In this document: one piece after another, positions 15,395 through 25,595 of the stretch | Numbering within the stretch: the first letter of the stretch is position 1 | Layout: each line of letters begins with the position of its first letter | Origin: Acidimicrobiia bacterium | GTDB lineage: Bacteria; Actinomycetota; Acidimicrobiia; Acidimicrobiales; Aldehydirespiratoraceae | Reading direction: 5' to 3' | Assembly: GCA_003231645.1 (NCBI GenBank) | Contig: QIIW01000033.1 | Coordinates: 1 to 40,143, forward strand | Length of the DNA: 40,143 nucleotides | Made by a program: the position numbers and the translations under genes | The notes under the pieces: generated by a model | Database searches by the model: none | What the model was told of the DNA's origin: nothing | Seen by the model: the letters and a program-made list of their open reading frames with translations, nothing else

Positions 15395-16048
15395 TCAGCC
15401 CGACGGCACCAGAGCGGCCCGCAGAAAGCGCACCAGTTCCCGTTGCCGCTCAACCGCCACCCGCAGCGTGGACTCCAGGCCGATGGCGCGCTGCACCTCG
15501 AACTCACCGGCCACGCCCACGACGGTCGAGTAGAGACTGAGCAGGAGCATCGACGGGTCACTGCGACGAAACCGCCCGGCGTCCATTTCCCGGGCCAGGA
15601 AGTCGGCCGCCCTGGCGAACACCGGGGCGACACGATCGGCCAGCCGCTCGGCCGACAACGACCCGGGCCGACTGACCTCGCGCACCAGCCCGAGCAGTTC
15701 CGGTCGCTGCACGGCCAGCCGGAGCACCCGCCGGATGATGGCCTCCACCTGATCCATCCCGACCAGATCCGAGGATGTCGCGGCATCGAACGCCTCGATG
15801 AGACTCGACGCGGCGTCGTCGATCACCGCCTCGAACAGCGCCCGCTTGGAGGGAAACCAGTAGAGAATCGTCTGTTTGCGGATCCCGAGATGTTCGGCGA
15901 GCGCGTCGAGCGAGGTCGCGGCGTATCCGTCGGTGCCGTATGCGGCCAGCGCGGCCACGAGAATCCGATCTCGCGTCGAGGCGCGCTCCGGTGGGGACGT
16001 ACGGATCCGTGAAGCAGCAGAACTCACCCTCGAGACAGTTTCGGTCAC
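15395..16048 (-). CDS. TetR-family transcriptional repressor
   Basis: Predicted 217 residues from the GTG at 16048. The N-terminal HTH is clear: RDRILVAALAAYGTDGYAA, then TSLDALAEHLGIRKQTILYW and FPSKRALFEAVID. The C-terminal ligand domain is helical with the usual divergence. It is transcribed away from the acyl-CoA reductase operon, and a palindrome at 16078-16093 lies between the two starts, so it most likely represses that operon and itself. By analogy with FadR/FabR-like TetR proteins beside lipid genes, an acyl-CoA or related lipid is a plausible inducer; this is inference. Confidence 0.9.
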   Translation of the reverse strand: MTETVSRVSSAASRIRTSPPERASTRDRILVAALAAYGTDGYAATSLDALAEHLGIRKQTILYWFPSKRALFEAVIDDAASSLIEAFDAATSSDLVGMDQVEAIIRRVLRLAVQRPELLGLVREVSRPGSLSAERLADRVAPVFARAADFLAREMDAGRFRRSDPSMLLLSLYSTVVGVAGEFEVQRAIGLESTLRVAVERQRELVRFLRAALVPSG

Positions 16049-16077
16049 GTACGCGACGTTAGGGCCCGAAGAGCCTC

Positions 16078-16093
16078 TCTACCACTTGGTAGA
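16078..16093. promoter_or_regulatory. Palindromic operator between tetR and the lipid operon
   Basis: TCTACCACTTGGTAGA has perfect 7-bp arms around a 2-bp centre, 30 bp from the tetR start and 28 bp from the reductase start. A further half site GGTAGACA recurs at about 16107-16114, giving two GGTAGACA copies in direct orientation. Confidence 0.65.
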
Positions 16094-16120
16094 CAGATTT
16101 TGCGGTGGTAGACATGGGCG

Positions 16121-18562
16121 GTGATCAGGGAGTCTCTCAGCGGCAAACGCATCGCCATAACCGGCGCCACCGGCTTCCTCGGCACGGCCATCGTGGAACG
16201 CCTGCTCCGGGCGGTACCGCAATGCGAGTTGGTGCTGGTGGTGCGACCCGGCCGCCGCGGCGCCCAGAGCCGCGTCGACCGCGACATCCTTCGAAACGAC
16301 GCCTTCGATTCGCTCAAGGCGGCCTACGCCAACGATCCCGTGGCGGCCGGTGGACTCGACGACGAGACATTCGCCGACATGTGCCGTCGCCGCGTGAGTG
16401 CCCTCGGGGGCGATGTCGCCACCGAAGGCATGGACCTCGATCCCGATGACCTGGCGCTGCTCGCCACCTGCGACATCGTCATCCATTCGGCCGCCGCGGT
16501 GAGTTTCGACTCGGCCCTCGACGACGCCGTCGAGGTCAATCTGCTCGGCCCCCATCGTGTCGCCCAGGCGGTGCGTGACTGCGCCGCCATCCGCACCGAA
16601 CCCACGGCGGCCGGCCTGGCCCCCGGCGTGCCCGCCCATCTCGTGGCCGTGTCGACATGTTACGTCGCCGGCAGTCGCCGCGGCCGAGCCCCCGAGCAGT
16701 TGGTCGACGAATCGCCGTTCTTCGTCGATGTCGACTGGCGGGCCGAGGTTGACAATGCCCGGCGGGCCCGGGTCAGGGCCGAAAGCGACAGCCGCACCCC
16801 CGAGCGCCTCGAGGCTCTGCGGGACGAGGCCTACGACGGTCTCGGCCCCGCCGGAGGCCCGGCCATCGCCGAGCGCACCGAACAGCTTCGTCAGCGCTGG
16901 GTCGCCAAGGTGATGACTGCGGCCGGTCGTTCCCGAGCCTCGTCGCTCGGTTTCCCCGACGCCTATGCCTTCACCAAAGCGCTCGGCGAGAGGGCCCTGG
17001 TCGAGACCCGCGGCGACGTGCCGGTGAGCATCGTGCGTCCGTCGATCATCGAATCCGCCCTCGCCGAACCCTCGCCGGGCTGGATCCGTGGCTTCCGCAT
17101 GGCCGAACCGGTCATCGCCGCCTACGCCCGTGGCCTGCTCAAGGAGTTCCCGGGCGTGCCCGAAGGCGTGATCGACGTCATCCCGTGCGATCTCGTGGTG
17201 GCCACCATTCTCGCCGTGGCAGCCCGCGGCCCCAAGACCGATGACAAGGGTGTCGATCACCCCGACGTCACCCAGATTGCCAGCGGATCGGGCAACCCGC
17301 TCGAGTACGGCCAACTCGTCGGCTTGGTGAGGAGTTGGTTCACCGAACACCCCGTCTACGACGAGAAGAACCAGCCGATCTCCGTGCCCGAATGGTCGTT
17401 CCCGGGCCGGGGGCGCGTGTCGCGTCAGTTGGGCCGGGCCCGCAAGGGCCTCGACATCGCCGAGAAGGTGCTCGACGCCCTCCCGCTGCGAGGTCGCCAG
17501 GCCGAGTTCGGCGCCGAGCTCGAGGAACGCAAGGGCCAGCTCGAACAGGCCAACGGCTACGTCGAGCTCTACGGGGCCTACACCGAGTGCGAGGCCATCT
17601 ACGAACTCGACAACATGTACGAACTCTGGGACTCCCTCGACGACGCCGACCGGGCCGCGTTCGCCATGGACCCGAAACTCGTCCACTGGCCGACCTACGT
17701 TCACACCATCCACCTACCGTCGATGGTGAAACAGGCCCGTCTCAAGATGGCTCCGGGAAGCCGCCAGTCGAGTTCGCGCCACGACCGACTCCGCCAACAG
17801 GTCCTGGAGCCGAGGCGTCAACTCGCCGTGTTCGACCTCGAGAACACCCTCATCGCCAGCAACGTGGTGTCGAGCTACGCCTGGCTCGCCACCCGCCACC
17901 TCGACACGCCCGACCGGGCCCGGTTCGTCGCCAGGACACTGCGCGAGATTCCCACCCTCCTGGCCCTCGACCGGGCCGACCGCAGCGACTTCCTGCGCTA
18001 CTTCTACCGCCGTTTCGAGGACGCCCCCGTCGAGCGGCTGGCGGCGGATTCGGCCGAGATGTTGTCGGATCTGCTCATCACCAAGTCGTTCCCGGCCGGT
18101 ATCCGACGGGTGCGCGAGCACCGTCGCCTCGGCCACCGCACCCTGCTCATCACCGGGGCGCTCGACCTGGTGACCAAGCCGCTGCGTCCGCTGTTCGACG
18201 ACATCGTGGCGGCCGAGATGTCGGTAACCGACGGTGTCTACGACGGCCGTCTCACCAGCGTGCCACCCACCGGCGAGGCCCGTTACCAGACCCTCGTCGA
18301 CTACGCATCGACCCACGACATCGACCTGCAGGAAGCGGTGGCCTACGCCGACTCGAGTTCGGATCTGCCGATGCTCGAGGCGGTCGGCTTTCCGGTGGCG
18401 GTCAATCCCGAGACCAAGCTGGCTTCGATCGCCCGCAAACGTGCTTGGCTGATCGAACACTGGGACAAGTCCAAGGGTGCACCATCACGTGTTCTCCCGA
18501 TCGGCCCACTCTCTCATGGCATAGCCCGTCGCCGAAAGATTCTCGACAGGAGCATGCTGTAG
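16121..18562 (+). CDS. Fatty acyl-CoA reductase-like SDR fused to a HAD-IB phosphatase
   Basis: Predicted 813 residues from the GTG at 16121. The N-terminal half is an extended SDR of the male-sterility/fatty acyl-CoA reductase type: Rossmann TGATGFLG at about 12-19 and catalytic YAFTK in a Y-x-x-x-K motif near residue 285. From about residue 565 a HAD-IB domain follows: motif I FDLENTL, motif II LLITGALD, motif IV YADSSSDLPMLE. The second acidic residue of motif I, normally Asp, is Glu, which may weaken or change phosphatase activity. Reduction of an acyl-CoA or acyl thioester to alcohol or aldehyde is inferred. The next gene starts 2 bp after its stop and a PlsC-like gene follows, pointing to an unusual lipid or ether/wax precursor path. 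Confidence 0.85.
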   Translation: MIRESLSGKRIAITGATGFLGTAIVERLLRAVPQCELVLVVRPGRRGAQSRVDRDILRNDAFDSLKAAYANDPVAAGGLDDETFADMCRRRVSALGGDVATEGMDLDPDDLALLATCDIVIHSAAAVSFDSALDDAVEVNLLGPHRVAQAVRDCAAIRTEPTAAGLAPGVPAHLVAVSTCYVAGSRRGRAPEQLVDESPFFVDVDWRAEVDNARRARVRAESDSRTPERLEALRDEAYDGLGPAGGPAIAERTEQLRQRWVAKVMTAAGRSRASSLGFPDAYAFTKALGERALVETRGDVPVSIVRPSIIESALAEPSPGWIRGFRMAEPVIAAYARGLLKEFPGVPEGVIDVIPCDLVVATILAVAARGPKTDDKGVDHPDVTQIASGSGNPLEYGQLVGLVRSWFTEHPVYDEKNQPISVPEWSFPGRGRVSRQLGRARKGLDIAEKVLDALPLRGRQAEFGAELEERKGQLEQANGYVELYGAYTECEAIYELDNMYELWDSLDDADRAAFAMDPKLVHWPTYVHTIHLPSMVKQARLKMAPGSRQSSSRHDRLRQQVLEPRRQLAVFDLENTLIASNVVSSYAWLATRHLDTPDRARFVARTLREIPTLLALDRADRSDFLRYFYRRFEDAPVERLAADSAEMLSDLLITKSFPAGIRRVREHRRLGHRTLLITGALDLVTKPLRPLFDDIVAAEMSVTDGVYDGRLTSVPPTGEARYQTLVDYASTHDIDLQEAVAYADSSSDLPMLEAVGFPVAVNPETKLASIARKRAWLIEHWDKSKGAPSRVLPIGPLSHGIARRRKILDRSML

Positions 18563-18564
18563 CC

Positions 18565-20181
18565 ATGGCATCCGATTCGCGCCGCAAGGCTCCACGCCCC
18601 GGTTTCGTACTCGACGTCGACCGGTCGACCCCGCCGATCCTGTTCCATCACGGGGAGAACTTCCGCCTCGAGAAACTCCCGCCCGGCCGCAGTCGGGTGA
18701 TCTACCCCGCCGAACCGCTGCCCGGCCTGCCCGACCCCGAAGAATCGATCCGTCAGGCCCTGCTGAGCCCGATCGACGACGATCCGTTGCCGAGCCTGAT
18801 GAAGCCGGGGATGAAGCTCACCATCGCGTTCGACGACGTGTCGCTGCCACTGCCCCAGATGCAGAGGCCCGACATCCGTCAACGGATCATCGAGCAGGTG
18901 CTCGACATGGCGGCCGCCGCCGGAGTCGACGATGTGCACCTCATTGCCGCCCGGGCTCTGCACCGTCGCATGACCGAGGCCGAACTGCGTCATGCCCTCG
19001 GCGACCGGGTCTACGACGCGTTTGCCCCCCAGGGTGCGCTCTACAACCACGACGCCGAAGATCCCGATGGCATGGTCGAGCTGGGCAGGACCCGCCACGA
19101 CGAAGCCGTCACCATGAACAAGCGGGCGGCCGAATCGGATCTGCTGGTCTACGTCAACATCAACATCGTGTCGATGGACGGCGGCTGGAAATCCACCGCC
19201 ACCGGCCTGTCGAGCTATTCCGGTATTCGCCATCACCACAACGTCGAGACCATGGCAAAATCGCGTTCGTTCATGGATCGCCACGCGTCCGAACTCCACA
19301 AGAGCAACTGGCGTCAGGGCGAGGTGATCAAGAACCACGGCCCGCGTGTGTTCCAGATCGAGACCACGATCAACAACAACACATTCGGCTACGACGGTCC
19401 GCTGTCGGTGCTGCAGAAACGCGAGTGGGAGTGGACAGCGCGCGACCGCGCCACGTTCATCGCCATGAAGTCGGGCCTCGGCGCGATGCCGTCGGCGGCC
19501 CGCCGTAAAATCTTCCAGTCGTGGAAGGCCCCCTACGAACTCACGTCGGTGCAGGCCGGAGAGGTCGAGGCCGTTCACGAGGCCACGCTCGAGAACTGCT
19601 TCAGGCAGCACATCGTCCCGGTCGAGGGTCAGACCGACATCCTCACCCTCGGACTCCCCTACATCTGTCCGTACAACGTCAACTCGGTGATGAACCCGCT
19701 CCTCGTGATGTGCCTGGGGCTCGGCTACTTCTTCAACATGTACCGCGGCCGACCGCTGGTGCGCGAGGGCGGGGCGCTCATCATGAGCCATCCCACCCCA
19801 TGGGAGTTCCACCCGGTGCACCACCCGAGCTACATCGACTTCTTCGAGCAGGTCCTCACCGACACCACCGACCCCGCCGAGATCGAGAGGAAGTACGAAA
19901 AGCAGTTCGCGGAGGACGAGTGGTACCGCCACCTCTACCGCACCAGCTATGCCTACCACGGCGTCCACCCGTTCTACATGTGGTACTGGGGTGTCCACGC
20001 CCTGCAGTGGCTCGGGCGGGTGATCATCGTCGGCGGCAACACCCGCTCGGTACGCAGGCTCGGATTCCAGCCCGCGACCACCCTGCAGGATGCCTTCGAG
20101 ATGGCATCCGATGTGGTCGGACCCCACGCCACCATCACCCACATGCACAATCCGCCGATCCTGATGGCCGACGTGACATGA
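18565..20181 (+). CDS. LarA-like (DUF2088) protein
   Basis: Predicted 538 residues from the ATG at 18565. The N-terminal region matches the lactate racemase LarA/DUF2088 fold: LTIAFDDVSLPLPQMQRPD aligns with the D-x-x-R-P segment of LarA, AARALHRRMTEAELRHALG holds the conserved His-Arg, and NHDAEDPDGMVELG follows. The next block, MDGGWKSTATGLSSYSGIRH, keeps the G-G-x-K lysine that in LarA carries the nickel-pincer cofactor, but the His before it in LarA (E-P-H) is replaced by S-M-D. The long C-terminal half (YICPYNVNSVMNPLLVMC, HPTPWEFHPVHHPSYID) is unlike LarA. No larB, larC or larE is in the window. Its tight coupling to an acyl-CoA reductase and an acyltransferase suggests epimerisation or another reaction on a hydroxyacyl lipid; this is inference. 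Confidence 0.75.
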   Translation: MASDSRRKAPRPGFVLDVDRSTPPILFHHGENFRLEKLPPGRSRVIYPAEPLPGLPDPEESIRQALLSPIDDDPLPSLMKPGMKLTIAFDDVSLPLPQMQRPDIRQRIIEQVLDMAAAAGVDDVHLIAARALHRRMTEAELRHALGDRVYDAFAPQGALYNHDAEDPDGMVELGRTRHDEAVTMNKRAAESDLLVYVNINIVSMDGGWKSTATGLSSYSGIRHHHNVETMAKSRSFMDRHASELHKSNWRQGEVIKNHGPRVFQIETTINNNTFGYDGPLSVLQKREWEWTARDRATFIAMKSGLGAMPSAARRKIFQSWKAPYELTSVQAGEVEAVHEATLENCFRQHIVPVEGQTDILTLGLPYICPYNVNSVMNPLLVMCLGLGYFFNMYRGRPLVREGGALIMSHPTPWEFHPVHHPSYIDFFEQVLTDTTDPAEIERKYEKQFAEDEWYRHLYRTSYAYHGVHPFYMWYWGVHALQWLGRVIIVGGNTRSVRRLGFQPATTLQDAFEMASDVVGPHATITHMHNPPILMADVT

Positions 20182-20191
20182 GCCTCCGGTC

Positions 20192-21142
20192 GTGAAGCTC
20201 GCCCGCCGACTCGGCTTGCCCTCGCTGCCCGGGGTGTTGTCACCGGTGAAGCGGCTGCGCGCCCTCGAGTTTCCGTTCCGGGCACCCTCGACGCCCCGAG
20301 GCGTGGATCCCGTGCACGAACCGCGTCGCACGGGTACCCGCTACGACACGTCCTGGGCCCGACGCAAGCCGGCTCGCGTCGTTCGTGCCGCGATAATCGA
20401 CGGTCCGATGAGACTCGCGGTGTCGGCTCTCGCCGCGCCCGACCGCCGCGGCGACGATCGACTGCTCGGCCTCGAGGGTCCGGCCATCTTCGCCGCCAAC
20501 CACCACAGCCACCTCGACACACCGCTCATGTTGACATCGATCCCCGAACCGTGGCGCCACAAGATCGTGGTCGGAGCCGCGGCCGACTATTTCTTCCGTA
20601 CACGCGTCGTGTCGACCGTGTCGGCCCTCGCCATCGGGGCCATCCCGATCGAACGCACCAAGGTCGGGCGGCGCTCGGCCGATCTCGCCGCCGACCTGCT
20701 CGACGAGGGATGGAGTCTGCTGCTGTTCCCCGAAGGCGGGCGCAGCCCCGACGGCTGGGGTCAGCCGTTCCGCGGCGGAGCCGCCTACCTCGCACAGCGC
20801 TGTGGCGTACCGGTGGTGCCGGTCCACATCGAGGGCACCGGACGCATCCTGCGCAAGGGCCGCTCCACGCCCCGACCCAGCACCACCTCGGTCACGATCG
20901 GGGCGCCGATCCGTCCGACCGACACCGACAACGCCAACCGATTCGCGGCACGTATCGAAGCCGAGGTCGCGATGCTGGCCGACGAGGCATCGTCGGACTG
21001 GTATCGCGCCCGCGTCCGGGCCCACGCCGGGAAGACCCCCTCACTCACCGGCCCGAGCATCGGCTCGTGGCGCCGCTCATGGGCACTGGGCGACCGTTCC
21101 CGGGTCGCCAAGTTGCGGGCCCGCACCTGGCCGGAGCTGTGA
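20192..21142 (+). CDS. PlsC-like 1-acylglycerol-3-phosphate acyltransferase
   Basis: Predicted 316 residues from the GTG at 20192. The acyltransferase block I is NHHSHLD (N-H-x4-D with the catalytic His/Asp), block II is GAIPIERTK and block III is LLLFPEGGRS, with a block-IV-like VPVVPVHIEG. An extra N-terminal segment of about 90 residues and a basic C-terminus (SWRRSWALGDRSRVAKLRAR) may bind the membrane; no strong TM helix is present. Third gene of the operon, 10 bp after the LarA-like stop, so it probably acylates the product of the upstream pair or a lysolipid. Confidence 0.88.
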   Translation: MKLARRLGLPSLPGVLSPVKRLRALEFPFRAPSTPRGVDPVHEPRRTGTRYDTSWARRKPARVVRAAIIDGPMRLAVSALAAPDRRGDDRLLGLEGPAIFAANHHSHLDTPLMLTSIPEPWRHKIVVGAAADYFFRTRVVSTVSALAIGAIPIERTKVGRRSADLAADLLDEGWSLLLFPEGGRSPDGWGQPFRGGAAYLAQRCGVPVVPVHIEGTGRILRKGRSTPRPSTTSVTIGAPIRPTDTDNANRFAARIEAEVAMLADEASSDWYRARVRAHAGKTPSLTGPSIGSWRRSWALGDRSRVAKLRARTWPEL

Positions 21143-21174
21143 GCACCACCCGCTGACCCGTAGGCTCCACGGCC

Positions 21175-22272
<1,098 letters not shown>

Positions 22273-22341
22273 GTAGCTCAGCCCGAATCGGGGTCGGACT
22301 CGCAGGCGAGCAGCGCCACACCTCTGCCGGCATGGGTCAAG

Positions 22342-23109
22342 TCATTCGACGAGCCTCAGGCCCCCGAGACGGGCCGGCCCGGCCCCCGCCGCGCCGACTC
22401 CCCGGAGCCCACCAATCGCGGCGTGAGGTAGGTCGACAGCGAAAACGGTGCGATGACCGGGGTAGACCTGCTCGCTCAACAACACGGCATCTCCGGCGAG
22501 TGACCGGGTGATCCGCTCACACACCAGCACCGGTGATCCGGCGGGCACACCGAGAATCTCGGCGTCGGCGACCGAAGCGGCTGCGGCGCCAACCGTCTGC
22601 TCCGCTCCTGCGAGTTCCACATCGATCAACTCGTAGAACGGCTTCACCTCGACGTCGTTGCGCGAGAGTTCGGCTCCGATCGACTCGGGGCACCAGACCG
22701 TGACCCTCGCGAACGGCTGACCGTCGGCGAGATTTACCCGGCGCACCTCAAGGACCCGCTCCTCTCCCAACACCTCTTGGGCCCTGGGGGTCGCGGTGGT
22801 GAACGCGAAGTCGAGGACCCGTCTCTGCGACACCACCCCGGCCGCCCGTAGCTGCTGTTCGATGGTGTCGAGCTGATCGAGCGACTGGCGAAGGGGGTCG
22901 GCCGACACATACCACCCGAGACCCTGTCTGGCCTCGACGAGGTGATGGTCGCGAACCAGCTCGAGGGCACGCCTGACCGTGACCCGGCTCACGCCGAACT
23001 CGCGCGACAACCCGGCCTCGCTCGGCAGGAGTCCGCCGGCGGTGTACTCGCCGGCGGCGATGCGCCTTTCGATCTCCAGGGAGATGAACTGGTATCTGGG
23101 AACCCTCAC
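22342..23109 (-). CDS. GntR-family (HutC-type) regulator
   Basis: Predicted 255 residues from the GTG at 23109. The N-terminal winged HTH reads [20 protein letters not shown], then [25 protein letters not shown] effector domain follows from about residue 90 and ends with [15 protein letters not shown]. It faces aconitase across 177 bp holding a palindrome (23143-23160), so it probably controls acnA and itself. The effector is unknown; organic acids or sugar phosphates are usual for the subfamily. Its C-terminus ([14 protein letters not shown]) is glycine-rich and probably disordered. Confidence 0.9.
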   Translation of the reverse strand: MRVPRYQFISLEIERRIAAGEYTAGGLLPSEAGLSREFGVSRVTVRRALELVRDHHLVEARQGLGWYVSADPLRQSLDQLDTIEQQLRAAGVVSQRRVLDFAFTTATPRAQEVLGEERVLEVRRVNLADGQPFARVTVWCPESIGAELSRNDVEVKPFYELIDVELAGAEQTVGAAAASVADAEILGVPAGSPVLVCERITRSLAGDAVLLSEQVYPGHRTVFAVDLPHAAIGGLRGVGAAGAGPARLGGLRLVE

Positions 23110-23135
23110 GCTCGCACCCGAATCCTTCGCACACT

Positions 23136-23169
23136 ACTTGTCTGTAACTTGTATGTTACACTTGTCTGT
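23136..23169. promoter_or_regulatory. Palindromic operator with flanking direct repeats, gntR-acnA
   Basis: The centre, 23143-23160, is TGTAAC-N6-GTTACA with perfect 6-bp arms. It is flanked on both sides by exact copies of ACTTGTCTGT (23136-23145 and 23160-23169), each overlapping the palindrome. The site lies 27 bp from the gntR start and about 120 bp before acnA, as expected for an autoregulated divergent operator. Confidence 0.65.
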
Positions 23170-23286
23170 GTTGTTTCACGGCAGTCGGCAGGACAGAGCC
23201 AATCGATGCTCCCTAGGCTGCCACGAGAACGCCCCAGCAGGACGACAACACCCCCACGGCAACAGGACAGGACGAGAGGCACGCCC

Positions 23287-25572
23287 ATGGCAGTAGCAGC
23301 CAGCACCCCGATCGAACTCATCAACGGTGTCTACGCCAGATTCGACGAGCGGGTCGCCGCCGCCCGGGACCGCTTCGGCCGGGGACTGACCCTCGCCGAG
23401 AAGATCCTCGTCAGCCACCTAGACACTCCCGATCAGGAACTCGAACGGGGCGAGAGCTATGTCGACCTCCGCCCCGACCGGGTGGCCATGCAGGACGCCA
23501 CCGCCCAGATGGCGTGGCTCCAGTTCATGACCGCCGGCCTTGCCAAGGTCCGAGTTCCGGTCACCACCCACTGTGATCATCTGATCCAGGCCCGGGTCGA
23601 TGCCGGGCACGACCTTCTCGCCGCGCTCGACACCAACGAAGAGGTCTACGACTTTCTCGAGAGCGCATGCGCCAAGTTCGGCGCCGGTTTCTGGAAGCCC
23701 GGCAGCGGCATCATCCACCAGGTCGTGCTCGAGCAATACGCCTTTCCCGGCGGCATGATGCTCGGCACCGACAGCCACACCCCCAACGCCGGCGGCCTGG
23801 GAATGATCGCCGTGGGTGTCGGCGGCGCCGATGCCGTCGACATCATGACCGGGTTCGCGTGGAACGTTCGCTGGCCCAAGCTCATCGGTGTGAAGCTCAC
23901 CGGCTCACTCAACGGCTGGACCGCCCCCAAAGATGTCATCCTCAAGGTGGCCGAGATCCTCACCGTCAAGGGTGGCACCGGCGCAATCGTCGAATACTTC
24001 GGTGAGGGCGCCGAGAGCCTCAGCTGCACCGGCAAGGCCACCATCTGCAACATGGGCGCCGAGATCGGCGCCACCACCTCGGTGTTCGCCTACGACCAGG
24101 CCATGGCGCGCTATCTCAGGTCGACCGGACGCCAAGGGATCGCCGAGGCCGCCGATGCCGTGGCCCATCACCTACGAGCCGACGACGAGGTGTCCGACGA
24201 CCCGGGCACGTACTACGACCGGATCATCGAGGTCGACCTCGACACCCTCACCCCCCACATCAACGGACCCCACACCCCCGACCGAGCCCGGGAGGTCAAG
24301 GCGTTGGGAGCCGAGGCCCGCGCCGAGGGCTGGCCCACCGAGATCAGCGCCGCCCTCATCGGCAGCTGCACCAACTCCAGCTACGAGGACATCACGCGCG
24401 CCGCCTCGATCGCACGAGAAGCCGCGGCCAAGGGCCTCACCGTCAAATCGAGACTGATGATCACTCCCGGTTCCGAACAGGTGAGGGCCACCATCGAACG
24501 CGACGGCCTGCTCGCCGACTTCGAGGCGTTGGGGGCCACGGTCCTCGCCAACGCGTGCGGGCCGTGCATCGGCCAGTGGGACCGTTCCGAGGAGGTCGGT
24601 CACAAGACGGGCGAGCCCAACGTCATCGTCACCTCCTACAACCGCAACTTTCCCAAGCGCAACGACGGCGATCCGGCAACCCTCGCGTTCGTGACCTCGC
24701 CCGAGACGGTGATGGCCCTGGCCCTGGCCGGTACGGTCGACTTCGACCCCGTCAACGACACCCTCACCAACAACGTCGGCGAGCAGGTTTCGCTCTCGGT
24801 GCCGGTCGGCATCGAGTTGCCATCGGCCGGCTTCACACCGGGTGAGAGCGGCTTCGTCGGCCCCCCGGTGGACTCCTCCACAGTCGAGGTGAGGGTCTCC
24901 CCCACATCCGACCGGTTGCAGCTCCTCACCCCGTTCCCGGCTTGGGACGGCCACGACTACGAAGACCTTCCGATTCTCGTGAAGGCTCAGGGAAAGTTCA
25001 CCACCGACCACATCTCGATGGCCGGACCGTGGCTCAAGTACCGTGGCCACCTCGAGAACATCAGTGGCAACCTCTACCTCGGAGCGGTCAACGCCTATCA
25101 GGGTTACGAGGTCGGCTACGGCAAGAACCAACTCACCGGTGAGACCAGGACGTTCCCCGAGATCGCCAAGGCCTACCACGAAGCCGGGCAGCCTTGGGTC
25201 GTGATCGGTGACGAGAACATGGGCGAGGGTTCGAGCCGTGAGCACGCCGCCATGGAGCCCCGTTTCCGTCTGGGGCTGGTGGCGATCGCCCGCAGCTTCG
25301 CCCGCATCCACGAGACCAACCTCAAGAAGCAGGGCATGCTGCCGCTCACCTTTGTCGACCCGGCCGACTACGATCGCATCGGTGAGGACGATCGCATTTC
25401 GGTGCGGGGCATTGCCGATCTCACGCCTGAGAGCCGGGTCATCGTCGAGGTCACGACCCCGGCCGGCGACCGGTGGAGCTTCCCGACCGACCACACGTTC
25501 AGCGATGCTCAGATCGAGTGGTTCAAGGCCGGTTCGGCCCTGAACATCATCAGGGCGAAGACGGCGGGCTGA
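23287..25572 (+). CDS. acn: Aconitate hydratase
   Basis: Interconverts citrate and isocitrate via cis-aconitate, using a [4Fe-4S] cluster. Predicted 761 residues. The start is the ATG at 23287, since the frame upstream crosses the operator and gntR start; [19 protein letters not shown] is a normal N-terminus. Cluster ligands are the Cys of GSCTNSS and both Cys of [23 protein letters not shown] is the active-site His region, and the swivel domain holds [14 protein letters not shown]. The length and domain order resemble the mitochondrial-type enzyme rather than the ~900-residue AcnA common in actinobacteria. Probably regulated by the divergent GntR. Confidence 0.95.
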   Translation: MAVAASTPIELINGVYARFDERVAAARDRFGRGLTLAEKILVSHLDTPDQELERGESYVDLRPDRVAMQDATAQMAWLQFMTAGLAKVRVPVTTHCDHLIQARVDAGHDLLAALDTNEEVYDFLESACAKFGAGFWKPGSGIIHQVVLEQYAFPGGMMLGTDSHTPNAGGLGMIAVGVGGADAVDIMTGFAWNVRWPKLIGVKLTGSLNGWTAPKDVILKVAEILTVKGGTGAIVEYFGEGAESLSCTGKATICNMGAEIGATTSVFAYDQAMARYLRSTGRQGIAEAADAVAHHLRADDEVSDDPGTYYDRIIEVDLDTLTPHINGPHTPDRAREVKALGAEARAEGWPTEISAALIGSCTNSSYEDITRAASIAREAAAKGLTVKSRLMITPGSEQVRATIERDGLLADFEALGATVLANACGPCIGQWDRSEEVGHKTGEPNVIVTSYNRNFPKRNDGDPATLAFVTSPETVMALALAGTVDFDPVNDTLTNNVGEQVSLSVPVGIELPSAGFTPGESGFVGPPVDSSTVEVRVSPTSDRLQLLTPFPAWDGHDYEDLPILVKAQGKFTTDHISMAGPWLKYRGHLENISGNLYLGAVNAYQGYEVGYGKNQLTGETRTFPEIAKAYHEAGQPWVVIGDENMGEGSSREHAAMEPRFRLGLVAIARSFARIHETNLKKQGMLPLTFVDPADYDRIGEDDRISVRGIADLTPESRVIVEVTTPAGDRWSFPTDHTFSDAQIEWFKAGSALNIIRAKTAG

Positions 25573-25595
25573 ACCGAAAGGCCGACCCGCCCCGT

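Noticed and set aside
17335..18564. N-terminal 400-residue extension of the LarA-like protein
   Set aside because: It lies inside the reductase/HAD gene in another frame and is Arg/Pro-rich; the ATG at 18565 gives a normal start.
22942..23286. N-terminal extension of aconitase to 876 residues
   Set aside because: It would cross the GntR gene start and the palindromic operator; the family start fits the ATG at 23287.
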